From the NCBI RefSeq assembly GCF_016587415.1, contig NZ_BNJI01000001.1, positions 4,069,501-4,133,500 of the forward strand: a stretch of DNA of 64,000 nucleotides, in the 5' to 3' direction. The notes under the pieces are model-generated. The model worked only from the letters and a program-made list of their open reading frames with translations, did not search any database and was not told the DNA's origin. Shown piece by piece: positions 26,839 through 35,621 of the stretch; within the stretch, counting starts at the first letter, position 1, and every line of letters begins with the position of its first letter. The position numbers and the translations under genes were made by a program. Source of the DNA: Ktedonobacter sp. SOSP1-85 (GTDB lineage Bacteria; Chloroflexota; Ktedonobacteria; Ktedonobacterales; Ktedonobacteraceae).

Positions 26839-27867
26839 CTAGCTGGCTTTACTAGCACCTCTATCTGTTATTCTTTTACTGGTTGTTGTCCCAGCATAGC
26901 CGCTCGTCCCGCCCCCGGTGCTCCCTGTTGTATGTGCCGCGACCATAACGGTGGTAAAGGCGTTGAAGCTCTCTGCACGCTCCGTTTCAAAGTGCGTAAA
27001 CCAGGCTGGGATGGATGCTGGCTCCTGCTGTTGGAAGCAGCGTACCCACTGGCGCAGTAAGCCATAGCTGGTGGCATAGGGCAGGTAGCGGTCAAAGAGG
27101 CCAGGCTCTGCGTTCATATGTGCCTTCGTGCTTATGGCAAGCAAGTAATCGCTAAAACTGCGGCTGGCCTGCGCGGCCTCGGCCCCTCGATTACTCAGGG
27201 GAGAGTAGTACAACATAATGAAGAATGATAGCGTGCTGACAGCAAGCAGGCCGAGGGCGGGAAAAACAATTGGCCAGATGACCGAAGTAGAACCTACAAG
27301 CAAACCGGCGATAACGCCTACCAGAGAGAGCAAGAAGAGCGCCAGACTCACGCGCCCGAAGCGCTGGCGTATCTGCTGGCGTTCGGGGTCGAGGAAGCCG
27401 TGCGCCTGTAGCTCAACTCGTAGCGGCGTGGTGAATGCGTTGGGCTGGCGTTTATACACTTTCGAGAGTTCGCTGAGTGGTAGCTCGGTTCGTTCTATGC
27501 CGAAGAGCACGTTAAGGAGTCCCTGTTCCGAGGCGGAGAGTTCGCCTGTGTAGGGCTGTTTCCTGAGCGCGAATATTTTATACTGTGTAGATTTGGGCGG
27601 GGGAACCTCGGCAAAACTGAGGGCCCCTTTCTGTGCCAGGTCAAAAAGCGTGGCAAGCACCTGCTTCCAGCCTGGATTGGGATTAACCTCCAGCAGCATC
27701 CCACTGAGCGCGGGCGAGAGATCCCTGGGTGGCTCGGTAAGAGTAGAGCTACTCAACGAGGTGCGACGGCGATATTTCCAGCCCAGGAAACCAACCAGCA
27801 CCGAGCCAAGCAGGGCGACCAGGCCGCCCAGTAGAAGCATGGGTGTCCAGAGAGCGTTTGTTGTCAT
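26839..27867 (-). CDS. DUF2207-type membrane protein (C-terminal form)
   Basis: The 342-residue product matches the C-terminal half of DUF2207 (YciQ-like) proteins: an N-terminal membrane segment (about 8-30), a cytoplasmic winged-helix-like part (LFDLAQKGALSF, SASEQGLLNVLFG), two more membrane segments (about 172-220), and a Gly/Ser/Thr-rich end with TGSTGGGTSGYAG. The extracellular N-terminal domain of full-length members is missing, so this is a short variant. Function is unknown in the family. It converges with the methionine operon. Confidence 0.75.
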   Translation of the reverse strand: MTTNALWTPMLLLGGLVALLGSVLVGFLGWKYRRRTSLSSSTLTEPPRDLSPALSGMLLEVNPNPGWKQVLATLFDLAQKGALSFAEVPPPKSTQYKIFALRKQPYTGELSASEQGLLNVLFGIERTELPLSELSKVYKRQPNAFTTPLRVELQAHGFLDPERQQIRQRFGRVSLALFLLSLVGVIAGLLVGSTSVIWPIVFPALGLLAVSTLSFFIMLYYSPLSNRGAEAAQASRSFSDYLLAISTKAHMNAEPGLFDRYLPYATSYGLLRQWVRCFQQQEPASIPAWFTHFETERAESFNAFTTVMVAAHTTGSTGGGTSGYAGTTTSKRITDRGASKAS

Positions 27868-27961
27868 GCTTTTTCCCTAATAGTGGTAGTGAATACGTGC
27901 TTTTTTGAGTAGCATAGCGTGCATAGTCCTAAAGCGCAAGCGTGCTTTAAGGAGGCGGAAC

Positions 27962-28012
27962 GAAATGGTGTTATGGTGGCGGGCATCCGCCCGGCCACCA
28001 TAACACCATTTC
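27962..28012 (-). terminator. Long hairpin after the S53 gene pair
   Basis: Arms gaaatggtgttatggtggc (27962-27980) and gccaccataacaccatttc (27994-28012) are a perfect 19-bp inverted repeat around a GC-rich loop that can pair further. It lies 24 nt past the stop codon at 28036 and probably ends that operon. Confidence 0.7.
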
Positions 28013-28035
28013 TGCATGTGAGTCGAGGTGTATGA

Positions 28036-29364
28036 CTATGAAGTTTTCATGGCCTTGACGAGTGCGGGAACCAGTTTATCGGCTTTGGGTGTGCCCAGGC
28101 CGGTGACGGGATCCCAGCCCTTGATGGCAGGATAGCCTCGGACACGGGCGCCCTGATTGGTATTGTCGCCCAGGATGACATCATTGAAGAGGTGGTCATA
28201 CTGATCGGATGCCGCCAGCTTATACAGCGTCGGGTTGATAAAGCCCAGCGGGTGACCCGCAGCCTGGTTGGCGAGCGCCATGATCGCGGCCCAGAGAGGC
28301 GCACTGGCGCTGGTGCCTCCAGCCATATTCCAGTTGCCCTTGCGGTAGAAGGCCAGGCCACTATAGGGATCAGCATCGCCTGAGACATCGGGAACACCAC
28401 GACGCCCTTGTAGCTGCTGCTGAATACTGGCTGACAAGCCCTGCTGAAAATCGGGGATTTTAAAGAAGAGGCTGAAGCCGCCTCCACTCCCACTCCAGGC
28501 TTGCTCGTTTGCTCCGGCTGTGTTGCCAGCTTTGCGGTTGACGGTTGTTCCTCCCACGGCGGTTACCCAGGGAGAGGAGGCGGCAAAACTGGTCGCGGGC
28601 ACGTTGCCCATCTTCTTGTTATCGTCCGCGTAGTCGGTCGCGCCCTGGTCGCCAGAGGAGTTAAAGTAGGTGATGCCCATCTTAGTGGTTCCTTTTTGTA
28701 AGAGGGTATCCCATTGTTGAAGTTCTTGCTGGCTTGCACTGTCCTTGAGCGTTAATTCGGAGGCGCCCCAGCTCTGGGAGACAATAGAACCAAGGTTGTG
28801 GTCCATCACATATTGCTCAAGCGCGCGGAACTCGGGTAGGCCAAAGGTGCCCTCGGTCTCGGCTACCGGACTCACCAAAACGACGATTTTGGCTTCGGGA
28901 GCCATGGCATGGATAATCTGTACATCCAGGGTGGTCTCATCGCCCCAGCCATCTTTGTCACCGTGGGGATCCTTCTCGGGTACATTAAGAGGCGCAATGA
29001 CCTCGAGATTGACGGGTGGGAGGCCAAACGTTTTGTCGAAAACGTCCATGTCTGCCTTCAAAGTAGGGCTGCCGAAGGAGACGATATCAATAATCGTCTG
29101 CCCTTTTCCCGTGAAGCCCTGATCGATCAGGGATTGGATGCCGTAGACCTGGCGCATGCTATAGGGCGTCAGGCAGCTTGAGATGCGCGCAAGTGGTTTG
29201 GGACAGGTCGTACTCACGTTGGTGAAGCGATTTTTTCCCGTGGCGGAGGTATCGCTCTGCCCTGAATTCGATGTACCCGTGGTGCTTACGGGATACTCAC
29301 AGGAGAGCAGCATGAAGCTTAAAAGTAGCAAGATGCAAGCGCCCCGTAGTTTTGATAGTCGCAT
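28036..29364 (-). CDS. S53 (sedolisin-type) lipoprotein peptidase, copy 2
   Basis: The protein has a lipoprotein signal (hydrophobic stretch ending LLSC, Cys26) and a sedolisin domain. The Glu/Asp pair is in WGDETTLDVQ, the oxyanion Asp in NSSGDQGATD and the nucleophile Ser in GGTSASAPLW, followed by the calcium-site type end (FNDVILGDN, GWDPVTGLGTP). S53 enzymes are acid-active serine-carboxyl peptidases. The usual long pro-domain is largely absent; the mature fold begins around residue 60. The gene starts 8 nt after its paralogue, behind aggaggag, so the pair is an operon and a tandem duplication. Confidence 0.87.
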   Translation of the reverse strand: MRLSKLRGACILLLLSFMLLSCEYPVSTTGTSNSGQSDTSATGKNRFTNVSTTCPKPLARISSCLTPYSMRQVYGIQSLIDQGFTGKGQTIIDIVSFGSPTLKADMDVFDKTFGLPPVNLEVIAPLNVPEKDPHGDKDGWGDETTLDVQIIHAMAPEAKIVVLVSPVAETEGTFGLPEFRALEQYVMDHNLGSIVSQSWGASELTLKDSASQQELQQWDTLLQKGTTKMGITYFNSSGDQGATDYADDNKKMGNVPATSFAASSPWVTAVGGTTVNRKAGNTAGANEQAWSGSGGGFSLFFKIPDFQQGLSASIQQQLQGRRGVPDVSGDADPYSGLAFYRKGNWNMAGGTSASAPLWAAIMALANQAAGHPLGFINPTLYKLAASDQYDHLFNDVILGDNTNQGARVRGYPAIKGWDPVTGLGTPKADKLVPALVKAMKTS

Positions 29365-29372
29365 GACTCCTC

Positions 29373-30713
29373 CTATTTTGTGGTCGCGGCCAGATTGCGA
29401 AGTAGTGAAGATCCTTTGGGGGTGCCCAGTCCTGTAACTGCGTCCCAGCCAGGGACCGCTTGAAAGCCCTTGACGTTTACCGTCTCTCCACCTTTGGTGC
29501 TCTGGTTACTATTGTCCCCAAGTGTCACATCATGAAAGTTTTGTTGCTCTCCCGTCCCCTGGCCCAGGCTGTAAAGCGTCGGATTGATAAAGCCGAGGGG
29601 ATGGCCCGCGAGCTGATTGGTGATGGCCATAAGTCCCGCCCATGTAGGTGTGCTCGCACTGGTTCCACCCGTCAGCGACCAGTGCCCATTGTAGTAGAAG
29701 CTCATGCCCGTAGAGGGATCAGCATTCGCAGAGACATCAGGCAGCCCGCGCTGTCCACCAGATTGCGTCTGTATGGATGAAGGCAGGACTTTCTGATAGT
29801 CTGGCTGCGTGAAAAATTTGCTAAAGCCGCCCCCGCTTCCAGGCCAGGCGCGCTCTATAGTTGCCCCTTGACTGCTGGCAAGGGTTGTTCCCCCTACAGC
29901 CGTTACCCAGGGAACGTCGGCAGGAAAGGTCACATTGCGTGCATTAACGAGCTTCGTTGAGTTCAGGTCCGCGAAATCGGTCGCGCCCTGATCGCCCGCC
30001 CCCACAAAGATCGTCCAGTGATCTTGCAGGGTTGCTTGTTTGTAAAAGTCCGCGTAGCTTTTGATGAGCTGCTGCCCAGCCTGGTCGGCAAGAGTAGCCT
30101 CAGATGCGGCCCAGCTCTGAGAAAATATCTGCCCCAGGTGATGATTGACCGCGTACTCTTCGAGCCGCTTAAACTCGGGCAGCCCTTGCACGCCCTGCGT
30201 CTCACTCACCGGACTTGTCATCACGACGATATTGGCCTCGGGGGCCATAGCATGGATGAGCTGCACATCCAGGGTTGTTTCAGTTGCCCAGCCCACCATG
30301 TCAGAGTCCTGTGCGTTGAACGGCACGGTTCCTAGTGGTGAGAGGATTTGCACACGGGATTGGGGTAGCCCAAATTGCCGGCTGAACGCATCCAGGTCTT
30401 TTTGCAATGTGGGACTGCCAAAGGAGACAATAACCACAACTGTCTGACCTTTTCCGGTGAATCCCTGTTTGGTAAGAGATTCTACATCATATGCCTGGCG
30501 AAGGGTATAGGGGGTATGGCATCCCTGATAGTTTGCAAGCTCTGCCGGACAGGTGGTGATGGCCTGGTCTACAAAGCCTGATACTGCTGATGGCTGAGAA
30601 CTGGCTGTCGCGGTCCCTCCATCCATACTTTTTGAGAAACCAGCAGTTGTACATGCTGCCAATAAGAAGACGAGAAACAAGAACAGTATGTAGCGACACA
30701 CGCGGGAAATCAT
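29373..30713 (-). CDS. S53 (sedolisin-type) lipoprotein peptidase, copy 1
   Basis: This is the upstream paralogue of the gene at 28036. The ATG at 30713 gives a clean lipoprotein signal (MISRVCRYILFLFLVFLLAA then Cys); a GTG at 30749 in the same frame would put 12 extra residues before it. Catalytic features are VGWATETTLDVQ, VGAGDQGATDF and GGTSASTPTW. The end motif GWDAVTGLGTPKGS is shared with the second copy. A membrane-tethered acid peptidase acting outside the cell is inferred. The short N-terminal part has TCPAELANYQGCHTPYTLRQ, also present in the paralogue, so both probably share a substrate type or a common regulator. Confidence 0.87.
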   Translation of the reverse strand: MISRVCRYILFLFLVFLLAACTTAGFSKSMDGGTATASSQPSAVSGFVDQAITTCPAELANYQGCHTPYTLRQAYDVESLTKQGFTGKGQTVVVIVSFGSPTLQKDLDAFSRQFGLPQSRVQILSPLGTVPFNAQDSDMVGWATETTLDVQLIHAMAPEANIVVMTSPVSETQGVQGLPEFKRLEEYAVNHHLGQIFSQSWAASEATLADQAGQQLIKSYADFYKQATLQDHWTIFVGAGDQGATDFADLNSTKLVNARNVTFPADVPWVTAVGGTTLASSQGATIERAWPGSGGGFSKFFTQPDYQKVLPSSIQTQSGGQRGLPDVSANADPSTGMSFYYNGHWSLTGGTSASTPTWAGLMAITNQLAGHPLGFINPTLYSLGQGTGEQQNFHDVTLGDNSNQSTKGGETVNVKGFQAVPGWDAVTGLGTPKGSSLLRNLAATTK

Positions 30714-31058
30714 TATTTTTGAGTACTCACTTCCTGAAAACCTTGCCACGTATAAAAAAATTGACCACCCCTCTTATTATATCCTACAACCTTTAGCTTG
30801 ACCCGCCCTCAGCGCGCTTTCCTCTCTTGTGACTCTATCTGTATTTCGATAAGCGTTTTTTAGAGGATTTCCATGCATTTGCTGATTTTTAGCTTATGGT
30901 TGAGAAGCTAACAGATATTAGGACTATATGCCTACATATACGAAGTCAACTTGACCCTTATGGAGATACTCGGGTAAAGTCAAAAAAGATGCTGAAGGGC
31001 TGGGATGTTGGGTAATGGAAAAAAAGCAGCGCGTTTTGAAGAGTGAAGGAAATATTGT
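30714..31058. other. Gene-free divergent intergenic region
   Basis: These 345 bases between divergent genes must hold promoters for the S53 pair and the CHAP gene. I looked for a c-di-AMP (ydaO) leader, common before wall hydrolases, and did not find its core. No other structure is recognised. Confidence 0.5.
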
Positions 31059-32072
31059 ATGTCGTCTACGGATCAGAAATCAGAGAAGTTTACGCAGCAG
31101 CGCAACGATAACAGCTCATTCTTGTCAAACAGCGCAAGGAATGAACCGTATGTAGAGCAAGCCGCTTTCCCCGAGCGTCCCGCTTCAACGGATGCGTATT
31201 CCAGAGACTTCTTTGCACCCGGTGAGACTCCCTATTTTCAGACCGGGTCTATGCCTACCCCACAAGCTAGCGGTGCCTTATTTGATACAGGTGCCAATCC
31301 TCGCGCGACGCGTCAGCTTTCTCTTGATGTGCAGAGCAGGACTGGCCAGTTTCCGGTCACCAAGAGCAATACCACGGCCCTGCGCGTCCCGGTCGTCATC
31401 GCGGGTTCTGGCAAGCCTTCAACTGGTATGCGACCCCCTAAGGGGAGGCGCATGGTGGTGCATATCGCAGTCACCGCGCTGTTAATTTGTATTATGGCAG
31501 GTACCCTATTGGCGGTCAGTGCGACCCAGGCTCCCGCGCAGATAGGTCCGAATGGCATTGCCAAATCCCTGAGTAATCTCTTTGATAATAAAGGCGACAA
31601 TAGCGCCTCGTTGCCTGCGCAGGCGGCTACAGCTACAGCGGTAACGCAGGATGGCTTTGATCCGGGGAACAAAACATATGCGGGCGTGACCAACACGGGC
31701 CCAACGCTTGGAGATAGCACGAGTAATCACTTTTTCCAGGGTCAGTGTACCTATTGGGCAGCCTACCGCTTTCACCAGTTGCATAATGTCTGGGTGCCCT
31801 GGTATGGTAATGCCTGGGAGTGGGCTGGCCAGGCTAGCGCCTATGGTTGGAAGGTCTCTTCTATGCCAACTGTTGGCGCCATTATCGTCCTACAACCCAA
31901 CGTACAAGGGGCGGGCGGTTATGGCCACGTCGCAATTGTTGAGTCGATAAATTCCAATGGAACGGTGCATACCAGTAACTATAACTGGTACGCGGCCGGT
32001 GGCGGCTTTGGCATTCTCTCCTACTGGGATTTCTCCTATCCCAGCTCAGGTGTCTCTTTCGTCACCTTATAG
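31059..32072 (+). CDS. Membrane-anchored CHAP-domain peptidoglycan hydrolase
   Basis: A low-complexity cytoplasmic N-terminal part (1-125, Ser/Thr/Pro-rich) is followed by one membrane segment (about 133-153, VHIAVTALLICIMAGTLLAV), a linker and a CHAP domain (about 220-337). The catalytic Cys is in FQGQCTYWAAYR and the His in GYGHVAIVESI; SNYNWYAAGGGF is typical of the domain. CHAP proteins cut peptidoglycan amide bonds. The order suggests a type II membrane protein acting at the cell surface. A gaagga-type site lies before the ATG. Confidence 0.85.
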   Translation: MSSTDQKSEKFTQQRNDNSSFLSNSARNEPYVEQAAFPERPASTDAYSRDFFAPGETPYFQTGSMPTPQASGALFDTGANPRATRQLSLDVQSRTGQFPVTKSNTTALRVPVVIAGSGKPSTGMRPPKGRRMVVHIAVTALLICIMAGTLLAVSATQAPAQIGPNGIAKSLSNLFDNKGDNSASLPAQAATATAVTQDGFDPGNKTYAGVTNTGPTLGDSTSNHFFQGQCTYWAAYRFHQLHNVWVPWYGNAWEWAGQASAYGWKVSSMPTVGAIIVLQPNVQGAGGYGHVAIVESINSNGTVHTSNYNWYAAGGGFGILSYWDFSYPSSGVSFVTL

Positions 32073-32095
32073 AAATGGTCGCAAGATGTAGCCCA

Positions 32096-32143
32096 AGCAA
32101 GAAGAGGGGACTGGCTAAGCTGCCAGTCCCCTCTTCTTGCTTA
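32096..32143 (+). terminator. Bidirectional terminator, 21-bp stem
   Basis: Arms at 32096-32116 and 32123-32143 pair perfectly around a 6-nt loop, between the converging CHAP and Cys-rich protein genes. Confidence 0.75.
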
Positions 32144-32151
32144 TGTGCTTC

Positions 32152-32481
32152 TCATCGTTCCTGCCAGTGCTCTAGTAGGCCGCGATAGTGGGCGACCATG
32201 CGTTGATGGTAATTGATGTTGGTTTCCGGGTCTCGTGCCAGGGCGGCCTCATGTTGTTTGAGAAGGAAGCGAGCAGCGGCCAGGGAACGTGGGGCGACGC
32301 GCATACGGCGGACGTGTTCTGCCGGGATGGGTTTCCAGGTAGGATCTTCGCGCCAGTTGATATACGGGCAGTTGCGACAACGACTCGCGCAGCAATAGCC
32401 GCGACGGATCAAAAAATCGCGTGTCGCAATATATAAACCCTCCTCTGTAACGATCCAGTCATCGGTATTATATGTGGCCAT
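32152..32481 (-). CDS. Cys-rich DUF5522-like protein
   Basis: The 109-residue protein contains RGYCCASRCRNCPY (about 27-40), a four-Cys cluster like that of DUF5522 proteins, then a helical C-terminal half. Metal binding is likely; no activity is known. The end of the gene abuts the terminator at 32096-32143. No ribosome site stronger than agac-type bases is seen before the ATG. Confidence 0.7.
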   Translation of the reverse strand: MATYNTDDWIVTEEGLYIATRDFLIRRGYCCASRCRNCPYINWREDPTWKPIPAEHVRRMRVAPRSLAAARFLLKQHEAALARDPETNINYHQRMVAHYRGLLEHWQER

Positions 32482-33008
32482 GGGCGCGTCTATCCTTGTC
32501 TATCAGTCTGGTCAAGTGGTTACATTCATGGGCCAGAAAGTCCCTGTGATGTATCCAGGGGATGAATGGCCCTTCCCTCTTGTTTTTGATGAGAACCTAT
32601 GATGTACTCATCAATACAAATGAAGCTATTGCAAAGAGATTCGTCTTGTAGACGATGAGGCATGATACCCACCTCACGGTCGGTTAAGCTTCATACACCA
32701 CAAGAAACGTGGTTGGTACCGTAGGGCATACGGAAACCTGAGAACTTCGGTTCTTGCAACGCTTCTGGACAGGCGGACCTCTACGCTCTGAGGAGCGATC
32801 CTCAGAGGGCAAGTCCTCTGGATGAAGGAAGAATCCTCTGGATGTATCCAGGCGGAGTGTCAATCGCTTCATATGCGTGGTACCATGCGTCGTTGCTTCG
32901 TATTGTAACATTGATCTACAACCAGGATGCGCCAGAGTCTATTAATCCTAGGAGGTATGAATGCTTCTTCTTTTGGCGTGTCTTCGTGCTTGCAACACTT
33001 AGGAAATA
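32482..33008. other. Gene-poor stretch with possible transposon relic
   Basis: No convincing gene. On the minus strand, 32684-32900 resembles a tnpB 3' end: a short frame (32684-32874) with repeated gaggattcttcc/gaggacttgccctc-type bases, a small hairpin ccac-gtttctt-gtgg, then tgtatgaagcttaac. This could be the leftover right end and omega-RNA region of a deleted IS605-type element. Confidence 0.3.
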
Positions 33009-33070
33009 GGAAATAAGCTGTGTGGTGGTCTGCTGGTCGGAGCCAGCAGACCACCACACAGCTTATTTCC
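33009..33070 (-). terminator. 28-bp perfect hairpin after thiolase
   Basis: Arms at 33009-33036 and 33043-33070 are fully complementary over 28 bp with a 6-nt loop (tcggag). It lies 16 nt past the thiolase stop codon. There is no T run, so it may act as a processing or stability structure as well as a terminator. Confidence 0.65.
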
Positions 33071-33085
33071 TTATCGGGAAGGGGA

Positions 33086-34264
33086 TCAGGAGAGGCGTTC
33101 AATGATCATGGCGTTGGCCATCCCGCCACCCTCGCAGATCGTCTGGAGACCATAACGACCCTGGCGGCGCTCTAACTCGTGCAGCAAGACGGTGGTCAGG
33201 CGCGCGCCTGAGGCTCCCAGGGGATGGCCTACGGCAATCGCACCTCCATTGACATTGACCTTATGCAGGTTGGCCCCGGTCTCGCGTTGCCATGCCAGGA
33301 CAACGCTGGCAAAGGCCTCATTAATTTCTACCAGGTCCATCTCATTCAGGGTCAGGTTGGCTTTCGCCAGCACTTTACGCGTGGCGGGAATGGGCGCGGT
33401 AAGCATGTAGATAGGGTTGTCGCCCGCGAGGGAGAAGGCAACGAAGCGCGCGCGTGGCGTATAGCCCAGGCGCTCGGCCACATTACGTTCCATGATGAGG
33501 ACGGCGGAGGCGCCATCGCTAATCTGGGAGGAGTTTCCCGCGGTGATACGTCCATTGGTCTGGAAGGCTGGCTGTAAGCTCGCCAGTTTCTCCAGGCTGG
33601 TATCGGCGCGAATGCCTTCATCTTTGCTAAAAAGAGCGGTTGGGCCATCGGCCTGGTGCACGGGTACCGGAACGATCTGTGAGGTGAAGTAGCCTTCGGC
33701 TGTGGCTCGTGCCGCTCTCCGATGGCTTTCAAGACTATACGCATCTAGCTCTGCGCGCGAAAGCTCCCATTTTTGCGCAATCAGGTCGGCGCTAATGCCC
33801 TGGTGAACGAGCTTATTATCATAGCGCGCTTTCATCTGGGGCCCAAAGGGCGCTCCTGGCCCCTGGCTGGAGGACCCCATAGGTACCCTGGTCATGGATT
33901 CGACACCACCCGCGATGACGATGTCATAGGCACCGCTTATGACGCCCTGGGCCGCGAAGTGAATGGCCTGCTGGCTGGAGCCACACTGTCTATCAACCGT
34001 CGTACCAGGAACACTCTCGGGAAAGCCTGCCGCCAGCGCCGCGTTACGTGCGACATTCAAGCTTTGTTCTCCAACCTGGCTAACGCAGCCAACAATGACA
34101 TCCTCAATAAGTGAACTATCGAGCCGGGTGCGCTCGATGAGTGAGGCAAGCACGTGTCCCAGCAAATCAACAGGGTGCCAATCCTTGAGCTGTCCATTGC
34201 GTCTTCCAATGGGAGTGCGGATGGCTTCAACAATAACTGCATCTCGCGACGCCTGAATGGTCAT
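33086..34264 (-). CDS. Acetyl-CoA acetyltransferase (thiolase)
   Basis: The protein joins or splits acyl-CoA by thiolysis. Cys94 in DRQCGSSQQA is the acyl-carrying residue; GHPLGASGAR holds the catalytic His and ICEGGGMANA the second Cys. The N-terminal VIVEAIRTPIG is standard. I place the start at 34264, behind ggagga 8 nt upstream; the frame is open to 34384 without family similarity. At 392 residues it has the normal length. No other beta-oxidation gene is adjacent, so the pathway (fatty-acid degradation or acetoacetyl-CoA formation) is open. Confidence 0.9.
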   Translation of the reverse strand: MTIQASRDAVIVEAIRTPIGRRNGQLKDWHPVDLLGHVLASLIERTRLDSSLIEDVIVGCVSQVGEQSLNVARNAALAAGFPESVPGTTVDRQCGSSQQAIHFAAQGVISGAYDIVIAGGVESMTRVPMGSSSQGPGAPFGPQMKARYDNKLVHQGISADLIAQKWELSRAELDAYSLESHRRAARATAEGYFTSQIVPVPVHQADGPTALFSKDEGIRADTSLEKLASLQPAFQTNGRITAGNSSQISDGASAVLIMERNVAERLGYTPRARFVAFSLAGDNPIYMLTAPIPATRKVLAKANLTLNEMDLVEINEAFASVVLAWQRETGANLHKVNVNGGAIAVGHPLGASGARLTTVLLHELERRQGRYGLQTICEGGGMANAMIIERLS

Positions 34265-34533
34265 GAACGCATCCTCCTGTGTGCTACATTGCACAGAACA
34301 AAACGAACCAGCCTTCGACGCTTTTGTGTATGGCAAGGGCGAGACTGGATGATGGTACGCTCTACGGGCAAAAATAAGATGCATAGAAGAGAGAGCAATG
34401 CTTCTTGGACTTCAAATATACAATAACACAAATGCGATCTACTTTGCTGGAGATGAGGGTTGGTTTGCTATACTGAGGTGACCGATAGACGGGGATTTAT
34501 GTGTATTTGCCGTGAGCATAGTGGGAGGAAGCA

Positions 34534-35454
34534 ATGCAACAGTTTTTTGAGCGAGCCGAACAGATTGTAAGAGACCGAGACCATGGCTCACGCTGGTTGG
34601 TGCGTGAAGCGGTGCTCCTGCTGCGCAATCTGGCTATGGAGCAGTCTGCGAACCCGCAACAACAGGTGGAGACTCTCTTTGCGGTGGGGTGCAGGCTGGC
34701 ATTTGCGCGGCCCGCGATGTCGGCCTTGCCCAGCGCGGTCAGCCGTGTCCTATGCTCTGCCCATGGGCCAGAGACTGATGTTGCGGTTATCGCGCAGAAG
34801 GCGACAGACTTTCTGGAAGCATATGACGCGGCTATCAAGCAGATTGTAGAGCATGCACGGCCATTTCTACATGGAAATGTACTGACGTGTAGCCTCTCGC
34901 ATACGCTGGTTGAGGCGTTGGAAGCATGTCGTGAGCGCGTCGAGCAGGTCTATGTGCTGGAGGGTCGTCCACGCTATGAAGGCCGAACAATGGCGCAGCA
35001 ACTGGCCCTGGCGAACATTCAGGTGACCTTGCTAACCGACGCCCAGGCCGCGATTTTTCTCCCCCAATGCCAGTGTGTGGTGGTTGGCGCGGATAGTCTC
35101 CTGGTGGATGGCACCGTGTTGAATAAGGCTGGAACCGCTTTGCTGGCCTGGGCTGCTCAGGGGTATCAGGTGCCTTTGTATGTGTTATGTGAAACCCTGA
35201 AGATTTCGTCCCGGCGTTGGAGCGATGACCCGGCACAATTTGCGGAGAGAGCGCATTTGTTGGAGGAGAAAGAGGCCAGCGAGGTCTGGGATCAGCCTCC
35301 AATCGGGGTGACGGTGCGTAATTATTACTTCGATGCGACGCCTGCAAAGCTGGTTCGTGCCTGGCTGACGGAGCGTGGTAGCTTAACTGTGCCAGAGATC
35401 GCCAGCATTGCTCACGAGACGCAGCAGGCCATACACATGCTTGAGCAGAGGTAA
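34534..35454 (+). CDS. eIF-2B alpha / sugar-phosphate isomerase family protein
   Basis: The 306-residue protein belongs to the IF-2B family, which includes ribose-1,5-bisphosphate isomerase and methylthioribose-1-phosphate isomerase. Visible are the substrate-site VLEGRPRYEGRTMAQQL and GADSLLVDGTVLNKAGT, and the late VTVRNYYFDATP (usual xxNPxFDxTP). In bacteria such proteins are isomerases rather than translation factors. The Asp of GADS is present. No methionine-salvage or nucleoside-degradation genes lie beside it, so the substrate is not decided. An aggaagc site precedes the ATG. Confidence 0.8.
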   Translation: MQQFFERAEQIVRDRDHGSRWLVREAVLLLRNLAMEQSANPQQQVETLFAVGCRLAFARPAMSALPSAVSRVLCSAHGPETDVAVIAQKATDFLEAYDAAIKQIVEHARPFLHGNVLTCSLSHTLVEALEACRERVEQVYVLEGRPRYEGRTMAQQLALANIQVTLLTDAQAAIFLPQCQCVVVGADSLLVDGTVLNKAGTALLAWAAQGYQVPLYVLCETLKISSRRWSDDPAQFAERAHLLEEKEASEVWDQPPIGVTVRNYYFDATPAKLVRAWLTERGSLTVPEIASIAHETQQAIHMLEQR

Positions 35455-35621
35455 AGCTTATGACGCACCTTTTTCCAGATACTCCTGTAGTCCTATTTAT
35501 TTGGTAAAATAAGGAGATAGCTGTATTCTGATATACAGAACGCCACTTATTTGGCAAGCATTTATCGCGCAATTATAGTATGCACTTTGTAGAGATGGGG
35601 ATGTGGATGAAGGAGAGTGCT

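Noticed and set aside
30714..31058. c-di-AMP (ydaO) riboswitch before the CHAP gene
   Set aside because: None of the conserved ydaO blocks is present.
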